Shown piece by piece: positions 15,475 through 20,901 of a stretch of DNA of 20,901 nucleotides. This stretch comes from JAQGMJ01 sp036271855. GTDB taxonomy: Bacteria > Pseudomonadota > Gammaproteobacteria > Burkholderiales > JAEUOS01. Numbering within the stretch: the stretch's first letter is position 1; every line of letters begins with the position of its first letter. Below the pieces are notes generated by a model, which was not told the origin of the DNA, searched no databases, and worked only from the letters and a program-made list of their open reading frames with translations. The position numbers were made by a program, and so were the translations under genes. Location of the stretch: the NCBI GenBank assembly GCA_036271855.1, contig DATAZV010000275.1:1-20901 (forward strand). The letters run 5' to 3'.

Positions 15475-15492
15475 TTCGCTTCCTTCGCTTAC
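15464..15492. repeat. Three tandem 9-mers between the LOG gene and polA starts
   Basis: TTCGCTTCC occurs at 15464-15472 and 15475-15483 and is followed directly by TTCGCTTAC at 15484-15492. The copies span the start of the LOG gene and the whole gap to polA. Spacing is 11 then 9 bases. They could be a repeated protein-binding site controlling both divergent genes, or may simply reflect polymerase slippage in a short pyrimidine-rich sequence. The middle copy, read on the minus strand, supplies the Shine-Dalgarno of the LOG gene. Confidence 0.4.
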
Positions 15493-15495
15493 CTT

Positions 15496-18222
15496 ATGCC
15501 CAGGCTATTGCTGGTAGACGGCTCATCTTATCTCTATCGCGCTTTCCATGCGCTGCCCGATTTGCGCAGCGATGCCGGCGAGCCCACCGGCGCGATCCGC
15601 GGCTTTCTCTCGATGATGAAAAAGCTGCGTGAAGATTATCACGCGGACTACATCGCCTGCGTGTTCGACGCCAAGGGCAAGACCTTCCGCGACGACCAGT
15701 ATCCGCAATACAAGGCGCAGCGCGCGCCGATGCCCGAAGACCTGGTCAAGCAGATCGAGCCGATCCACGCCGGCACCCGTGCGCTGGGCTGGCCGATATT
15801 GATGGTCGATGGCGTCGAGGCGGACGACGTCATCGGCACCCTGGCAAAAATGGCCGGCGACCTGCAGATCGACACGGTGATTTCCACCGGCGACAAGGAC
15901 ATGGCGCAACTGGTGAACCAGCACGTCACCCTGGTCAACACCATGAGCAACGAGACGCTGGACATTCCCGGCGTCAGCGCGAAATTCGGCGTGCCGCCGG
16001 AACGCATCATCGACTACCTGACGCTGATGGGCGACACGGTGGACAACGTGCCCGGCGTCGAGAAAGTAGGCCCGAAGACGGCAGTGAAGTGGATCACTGA
16101 GTACGGCAGCCTGGACGACGTGATCGCCAATGCCGACAAGATCAAGGGCGTGGTCGGCGACAATCTGCGCAAGGCACTTGACTGGCTGCCGACGGCGCGC
16201 CAGTTGGTCACCATCAAATGCGATGTGCCGGAGCTGCATCCGGAAATTCTCAAGCCGATGCCCGAGGACGGCGCGGCGCTGGCCGAACTCTACAAGCGCT
16301 ACAGCTTCAAAAGCTGGCTGCGCGAGATCGAAAGCGGCGGCAAGCCGGCCGATGAAAGAAAAGACGCGACCGAGGCGGCACTGGAAGCGCCGGACCCCGG
16401 CGAATTGCCCGGCGAAAAGCCGAAGGAATACGAAACCATCCGCACCATGGAGCAACTCGATTCCTGGCTGGCGCGCCTGGATGCCGCCGAGATCGCCGCC
16501 GTCGATACCGAGACCACCAGCCTGGACCCGATGATGGCGCGTCTGGTTGGCATCTCCCTCGCGCTGGAACCTTACAAAGGCGCTTACATCCCGCTGAAGC
16601 ATCGCGGGCCGGACGCGGAGGAGCAACTCGACTTCGATGCCGTGATCGAGAAAATCCGCCCCTGGCTGGAAAATCCGGCGAAGAAAAAAGTCGGCCAGCA
16701 CCTGAAATACGACGCCCACATTTTCGCCAATCACGGCGTGGCGCTCAACGGCATCGCTCACGATACGCTGCTGCAGAGCTATGTGCTGGAGTCGCACAAG
16801 CCGCACAACATGGACAGCCAGGCCGAGCGCCACCTCGGGCGCAAGACCATCACCTTCGAAGAGGTGTGCGGCAAGGGCGCGAACCAGATCGGCTTCGACC
16901 AGGTGGCGATCGACCGCGCCACCGAGTACTCATCCGAAGATTCCGAAGTCACTTTGCAACTGCATCAAACGCTGTGGCCGCGAATCGAAAAGGATCCCAA
17001 GCTCAAGTTCATCTACGACCTCGAAATGCCGGTCTCGGGCGTGCTGCTGAAAATGGAGCGCAACGGCGTGCTGATCGACGCGGCGCTGCTGGAAAAGCAG
17101 GGCGGCGAGCTGGGTGTGAAAATGCTCGAGCTGGAACAAAAAGCCTACGAGCTGGCCGGCCAGCCCTTTAACCTCGGCAGCCCGAAACAGATCGGCGAAA
17201 TCTTTTTCGAGCGCATGAAACTGCCGGTGATCAAGAAGACGCCGTCGGGCGCCCCTTCCACCGACGAAGAGGTGCTGCAAAAACTGGCGGAAGACTATCC
17301 GCTGCCGAAGATATTGCTCGACTACCGCAGCCTGTCCAAGCTCAAGTCCACGTACACCGACAAGCTGCCGCGCATGGTCAACCCGAACACCGGCCGCGTG
17401 CACACCACCTACGCGCAGGCGGTGGCCGTCACCGGGCGCCTGTCGTCGAACGAACCGAACCTGCAGAACATCCCGATCCGCACCGCCGAAGGCCGGCGCA
17501 TCCGCGAAGCCTTTATTGCGTCACCGGGTTCCGTGATCATCTCCGCGGATTACTCGCAGATCGAACTGCGCATCATGGCGCACATCTCCAAAGATCCGGC
17601 GCTGCTCGCCGCCTTTGCCGCGAGTGAAGACGTGCACCGCACCACCGCTTCACAGGTGTTTGGCGCGCCCAAGGAAGAAGTGACCAGCGAGCAGCGGCGC
17701 TACGCCAAGGTGATCAACTTCGGCCTGATCTACGGCATGAGCGCCTTCGGCCTGGCCGGCAACCTCGGCATCGAGCGCGAAGCGGCGAAAAGCTACATCG
17801 ATCGCTACTTCGAACGCTTTGCCGGCGTCAAGCGCTACATGGACGAAACCCGGGTGATGGCCAAGGAAAAGGGCTTTGTCGAAACCGCCTTCGGCCGCCG
17901 CCTCTGGCTGCCGGAGATCAACAGCCCGAACGGCCCGCGCCGCCAGGGTGCCGAGCGCGCGGCGATCAACGCGCCGATGCAGGGCACCGCCGCCGACCTG
18001 ATCAAGATGTCGATGATCGCGGTGCAGGACTGGATCGAAAAAGAGAAACTGGCGACCCGCATGGTGATGCAGGTGCACGACGAACTGGTGCTGGAAGTGC
18101 CGGAGGGCGAGCTGGAACTAGCGCGCGCCAAAGTGCCCGAGTTGATGAGCGAGGTGGCGAAGCTGGATGTGCCGCTGGTTGCCGAAGTCGGCATGGGCAA
18201 GAACTGGGACGAAGCGCACTAG
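15496..18222 (+). CDS. polA: DNA polymerase I
   Basis: A 908-residue three-domain DNA polymerase I that fills gaps in repair and replaces RNA primers. The N-terminal 5'-3' exonuclease covers about 1-290, with VDGSSYLYRAFHALP, VFDAKGKTFRDDQYPQYKAQR, VEADDVIGTLA and GDTVDNVPGV. The proofreading 3'-5' exonuclease domain keeps its acidic residues: DTETTSLD from D337, HLKYDAHIF and YSSEDSEVTLQLH. The polymerase domain has motif A SADYSQIELRIMAHIS (D685), motif B RRYAKVINFGLIYGMSAFGL and motif C MQVHDELVLEVPE (H861, D862). The ATG at 15496 gives the family N-terminus MPRLLLVDGSSYLYR; an in-frame GTG 13 codons upstream lies inside the divergent LOG gene and is unlikely. No Shine-Dalgarno is seen. 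Its TAG stop interlocks with that of the convergent dadA-like gene. Confidence 0.97.
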   Translation: MPRLLLVDGSSYLYRAFHALPDLRSDAGEPTGAIRGFLSMMKKLREDYHADYIACVFDAKGKTFRDDQYPQYKAQRAPMPEDLVKQIEPIHAGTRALGWPILMVDGVEADDVIGTLAKMAGDLQIDTVISTGDKDMAQLVNQHVTLVNTMSNETLDIPGVSAKFGVPPERIIDYLTLMGDTVDNVPGVEKVGPKTAVKWITEYGSLDDVIANADKIKGVVGDNLRKALDWLPTARQLVTIKCDVPELHPEILKPMPEDGAALAELYKRYSFKSWLREIESGGKPADERKDATEAALEAPDPGELPGEKPKEYETIRTMEQLDSWLARLDAAEIAAVDTETTSLDPMMARLVGISLALEPYKGAYIPLKHRGPDAEEQLDFDAVIEKIRPWLENPAKKKVGQHLKYDAHIFANHGVALNGIAHDTLLQSYVLESHKPHNMDSQAERHLGRKTITFEEVCGKGANQIGFDQVAIDRATEYSSEDSEVTLQLHQTLWPRIEKDPKLKFIYDLEMPVSGVLLKMERNGVLIDAALLEKQGGELGVKMLELEQKAYELAGQPFNLGSPKQIGEIFFERMKLPVIKKTPSGAPSTDEEVLQKLAEDYPLPKILLDYRSLSKLKSTYTDKLPRMVNPNTGRVHTTYAQAVAVTGRLSSNEPNLQNIPIRTAEGRRIREAFIASPGSVIISADYSQIELRIMAHISKDPALLAAFAASEDVHRTTASQVFGAPKEEVTSEQRRYAKVINFGLIYGMSAFGLAGNLGIEREAAKSYIDRYFERFAGVKRYMDETRVMAKEKGFVETAFGRRLWLPEINSPNGPRRQGAERAAINAPMQGTAADLIKMSMIAVQDWIEKEKLATRMVMQVHDELVLEVPEGELELARAKVPELMSEVAKLDVPLVAEVGMGKNWDEAH

Positions 18223-19478
18223 GCAAAACGGGCGAGTCCCAGGTCGCTGACGTCGATCTCGGGTGTCTTGCCCGAAACAATGTCGGCAGTCACGCGGCCG
18301 ACGCCGCAGGCGGTGGTCCAGCCGTTCGACCCGCCGCCAGTGGCCAGAAACAGGTTGCGGTAGCGGGTCGCGCCGACCAGTGGCGCACCGTCCGGCGTCA
18401 TCGGGCGCATGCCTGCCCAGTATTCGGCGCCGCTGAGATCGATACTGCCGTAAAGCTCGGATACCGACTTGATGATGGTGGCGCAATCGGCGGGTGTTAC
18501 CGACGCATCGCGCGCACCGATTTCCGCAGTGCCGGCAGCGCGTATCTTGTTGCCCATGCGGGTGACCGCGACCTTCAGCGCCTCGTCGACGATGCCGCTT
18601 TTCGGCGCCTTTGCCTCGTCAGTGATCGGGACGGTAATCGCGTAGCCCTTGACCGGATAGATCGGCAGGTCAAGGCCCAAAGGGCGTGCCAGCGCGACGG
18701 AAGCGAAGGCACAGGAGAGCACATAGGCGTCCGCCGCCAGCGGCCCATCGGCCAGCGCCACGGCGACCGCATCCCTCGAGTTGCCTAGATTCTTGATCGG
18801 CGTCGAATAACGAAATGTCACGCCGTTCTCGCCCAACCATTGCGCCAGCCTGGTGGTGAACAATTGGCAATTGCCGGTCTCGTCCGCCGGCATCAGCAGT
18901 CCGCCCGCAATCAGCCTGCGCGCACCGGCCAATGCCGGGTCGAAAGCGATGCATTCGTCGACGCTCATCAGGCGGTGCGGCACCCCTGCCTCGGCCAGCA
19001 CCCTGGCGCCGAGTTGCGCGTTGTCCACGCCGGCCTGGTCGCGGAAGACTTGCAGGTTACCCAGCATGGTCTGCTCGTAATCGATGGAGAGGCGCTCACG
19101 CAGCGCCTTGAGTTGCGCATGGCTGTAACGCGCGATGCGCCCCATGCGCGCCTTGTTGACGGCGTAGCGCCGGGCGTCGCATTCACCGAGGAAACGCTTG
19201 AGCCAGTTCCATTGATGCGCATCGAGGCGCGGGGTGAACTTCAGCGCCGTCTCCATTCCCATCCAGGCCTGCATCGACCACTTGGCTGATTTCCAGCGCA
19301 TGCCGGGTGCGGCCCAGGGCGTGGCGTAAGAGGGGCAGACGTGGCCGGCGTTGGCGTAGCTGGTTTCCAGGGCTGCCGCCGGCTGGCGGTCCACCACCGT
19401 CACTTCATGGCCGGCTTCGCGCAGGCAGTAGGCCGTGGCGATGCCGGCCACGCCGGCACCCAGAACCGCCACGCGCAT
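18219..19478 (-). CDS. DadA-like FAD-dependent D-amino-acid dehydrogenase
   Basis: A 419-residue flavoprotein of the DAO superfamily that resembles the small subunit of D-amino-acid dehydrogenase, which oxidises D-amino acids to 2-oxo acids and feeds electrons to the respiratory chain. Seen directly: dinucleotide motif GAGVAG (7-12); ETSYANAGHVCPSYATPWAAPG; LMPADETGNCQLF; YPVKGYAITVPI; and RPMTPDGAPLVGATRY before a C-terminal GWTTACG. The usual DadA motif NTGHGTLGW reads ATGGGSNGW here, and the ANAGQISPGY stretch is altered, so it is not a close DadA orthologue and the substrate may differ (another secondary amine or amino acid). Its ATG abuts the TAG of dctM with no gap, so translation is probably coupled. 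The C-terminal stop overlaps that of polA in CTAG. Confidence 0.85.
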   Translation of the reverse strand: MRVAVLGAGVAGIATAYCLREAGHEVTVVDRQPAAALETSYANAGHVCPSYATPWAAPGMRWKSAKWSMQAWMGMETALKFTPRLDAHQWNWLKRFLGECDARRYAVNKARMGRIARYSHAQLKALRERLSIDYEQTMLGNLQVFRDQAGVDNAQLGARVLAEAGVPHRLMSVDECIAFDPALAGARRLIAGGLLMPADETGNCQLFTTRLAQWLGENGVTFRYSTPIKNLGNSRDAVAVALADGPLAADAYVLSCAFASVALARPLGLDLPIYPVKGYAITVPITDEAKAPKSGIVDEALKVAVTRMGNKIRAAGTAEIGARDASVTPADCATIIKSVSELYGSIDLSGAEYWAGMRPMTPDGAPLVGATRYRNLFLATGGGSNGWTTACGVGRVTADIVSGKTPEIDVSDLGLARFA

Positions 19479-20798
19479 CTACTTCGCCGCCCCCATCACA
19501 TAGTCGGGGAACCAGGTCACCAGGATCGGGAACACGGTGATGATGCCGATGGCGACGACCAGGCAGGCAAAAAAGGGCAGGGATGCCTTGGCGATGTAAT
19601 TGGAGTCCTTGCCGGTCATGTTTTGCAGTACGAACAGGTTGAAGCCCACCGGCGGCGTCACCTCGGCGATCTCGACAAGCAGAACGATGAAGATGCCGAA
19701 CCAGATCTTGTCGAAACCGGCCTTGGCGATCATCGGCAGCACAACCGAAGAGGTGAGCACGATCATCGAAATGCCGTCCAGGGCGGTGCCGAGCACGATG
19801 TACACCAGCGACAGCACGCCGATCAGCGCGTAGGGTGACAGGCCCAGGGTGGACACCCATTCCGCCAGGTGCGCCGGAATGCCGGTGAGCGCCATGGTTT
19901 GCGTCAGCACCGAGGCGCCGGCGAGGATGAACATGATCATGCAGGAGACGCGGGTCGAGCCCATCAGGCTGGCGAAAAAATTTTCCCAGGTCAGGCTGCG
20001 GCTCCAGGCGGCGATCGCCAGCGAACCCAGCACGCCGTAGGCGGCGCATTCGGTGGCGGTGGCCCAGCCGGCGATCAGCACCCAGACGATGAAAATGATC
20101 AGCACCGTGCAGGGGATCAGGTTGCCGGATTTTTTCAGCTTGTCCTTGAAAGACATCCAGGGGCCGGCCGGCGGCACCTGCTCCGGATTGCGGATCGACC
20201 ACCAGGCGATATAGCCGGAGAACAAGATCATCAGCAAAAATCCCGGGATGAAGCCGGCGAGAAAGATGCGGATGATCGAGGCGTCCGCCGCCACCGCGTA
20301 GACCACCATGGTGATCGAGGGCGGGATCAGGATGCCCAGGGTGCCGGCAGTGGCCAGCGAGCCCAGCACCATGTTTTCGTTATAGCCGCGCTTCACCAGT
20401 TCCGGCAGCGCCACCTTGGCAATCGTCGCGCAGGTAGCCGCGGAGGAACCGGACACAGAGCCGAAAATGCCGCACCCCAGAATGGTGGTGTGCATCAGGC
20501 GGCCGGGCACATTGTTCAGCCAGGGCGCAAGGCCCTCGAACATCTCCTCGGAGAGCTTGGTTCGAAATAATATTTCGCCCATCCAGATGAACAGCGGCAG
20601 CGCCGCCAATTCCCACGAATTGCTGGAGCCCCAGAGCGCGGAAAAGATGTACTCGGCCTGGGCATCCGCCCCTTTCTGGGTGAACCAGACCATGCCGATC
20701 CAGCCGACCATCGCCAGTGTCAGGGCGATCCACACCCCGCCGGTCAACAGCAGCAGCATGACGAACAGCAGCAGCCCGCCTACTTCGACTACGTTCAT
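19479..20798 (-). CDS. dctM: TRAP transporter large permease subunit, DctM
   Basis: A 439-residue inner-membrane protein with about 12 hydrophobic segments. It is the substrate-translocating subunit of a tripartite ATP-independent periplasmic (TRAP) transporter, driven by a sodium gradient. The signatures GIFGSVSGSSAATCATIAKVALPELVKRGY and TAGTLGILIPPSITMVVYAV are typical of DctM, as is the PPVGFNLFVLQ stretch near the C-terminus. A GAGGA Shine-Dalgarno lies about five bases before the ATG. The start overlaps the end of dctQ as ATGA, and the stop abuts the dadA-like start. The binding protein DctP, which decides the substrate, is not in the window. The linked flavoenzyme suggests an amino acid or related amine; this is inference. 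Confidence 0.95.
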   Translation of the reverse strand: MNVVEVGGLLLFVMLLLLTGGVWIALTLAMVGWIGMVWFTQKGADAQAEYIFSALWGSSNSWELAALPLFIWMGEILFRTKLSEEMFEGLAPWLNNVPGRLMHTTILGCGIFGSVSGSSAATCATIAKVALPELVKRGYNENMVLGSLATAGTLGILIPPSITMVVYAVAADASIIRIFLAGFIPGFLLMILFSGYIAWWSIRNPEQVPPAGPWMSFKDKLKKSGNLIPCTVLIIFIVWVLIAGWATATECAAYGVLGSLAIAAWSRSLTWENFFASLMGSTRVSCMIMFILAGASVLTQTMALTGIPAHLAEWVSTLGLSPYALIGVLSLVYIVLGTALDGISMIVLTSSVVLPMIAKAGFDKIWFGIFIVLLVEIAEVTPPVGFNLFVLQNMTGKDSNYIAKASLPFFACLVVAIGIITVFPILVTWFPDYVMGAAK

Positions 20799-20901
20799 AC
20801 GTCCTCGCTGAAATCGCCGCGGGCGTGGCGTTCTTCCACTGCGCGCACATAGGTGGGGATGCGGTTCATCAGCACCAGCACCAGTTCGTCGATAAAGGCG
20901 A
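20795..20901 (-). CDS. dctQ: TRAP transporter small permease subunit, DctQ (3' end only)
   Basis: Only the last 34 codons and the stop are inside the window; the gene continues beyond the right edge. The translated piece begins AFIDELVLVLMNRIPTYV and ends with a charged tail (RARGDFSEDV). That polar C-terminal tail is typical of the small membrane subunit of TRAP transporters. The TGA stop overlaps the ATG of dctM by the ATGA arrangement. Identification rests on the short C-terminus plus its position directly before dctM. Confidence 0.8.
   Translation of the reverse strand, partial: AFIDELVLVLMNRIPTYVRAVEERHARGDFSEDV

Noticed and set aside
15523..16833. Minus-strand open frame of 436 codons inside polA
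   Set aside because: Antisense to the exonuclease domains of polA, with no family signature.

Overview
The window looks like a stretch of chromosome from a high-GC, non-sporulating betaproteobacterium (Rhodocyclales, Burkholderiales or Nitrosomonadales type). The evidence is the gene content and order: an APH-type homoserine kinase, a DUF2782 protein and a BPSS1780-type membrane protein next to polA, plus UvrD and TRAP permease sequences of betaproteobacterial character. This assignment rests on recognition of protein sequences, not on a search. No rRNA, tRNA, CRISPR array, transposase, integrase or phage gene was seen.

Layout from left to right. (1) 1-1958: one unrecognised membrane-anchored protein on the minus strand, then about 500 bases of AT-richer non-coding DNA with a LexA-like box upstream of uvrD. 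(2) 1959-4139: a UvrD/PcrA-type helicase on the plus strand. A large imperfect palindrome (4186-4262) separates it from the convergent genes. (3) 12112-4323, minus strand: a compact set in transcription order RDD, SpoIIM-like, DUF4129, DUF4350, MoxR AAA+ ATPase and DUF58, followed by a beta-hydroxyacid dehydrogenase. The first six appear to form a membrane-associated MoxR system of unknown function and are the most interesting system here. (4) 12231-12261: a good intrinsic terminator that isolates this set from the genes upstream. (5) 15474-12381, minus strand: a LOG-family phosphoribohydrolase, a DUF2782 secreted protein, homoserine kinase (thrB) and a BPSS1780-type membrane protein. (6) 15496-18222, plus strand: DNA polymerase I, divergent from the LOG gene with only 21 bases between start codons. 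(7) 20901-18219, minus strand: the end of a TRAP small permease (dctQ), the TRAP large permease (dctM) and a DadA-like FAD amino-acid dehydrogenase, packed without gaps. This looks like an uptake and oxidation unit.

How the genes work together. UvrD and PolA are the classic pair of nucleotide excision repair: UvrD removes the incised oligonucleotide and PolA fills the gap. The MoxR ATPase probably acts on, or together with, the DUF58 protein and the four membrane partners encoded upstream of it. The TRAP permease probably imports the compound that the DadA-like enzyme oxidises. Several annotated starts are not the longest possible; the choices are explained in the entries.
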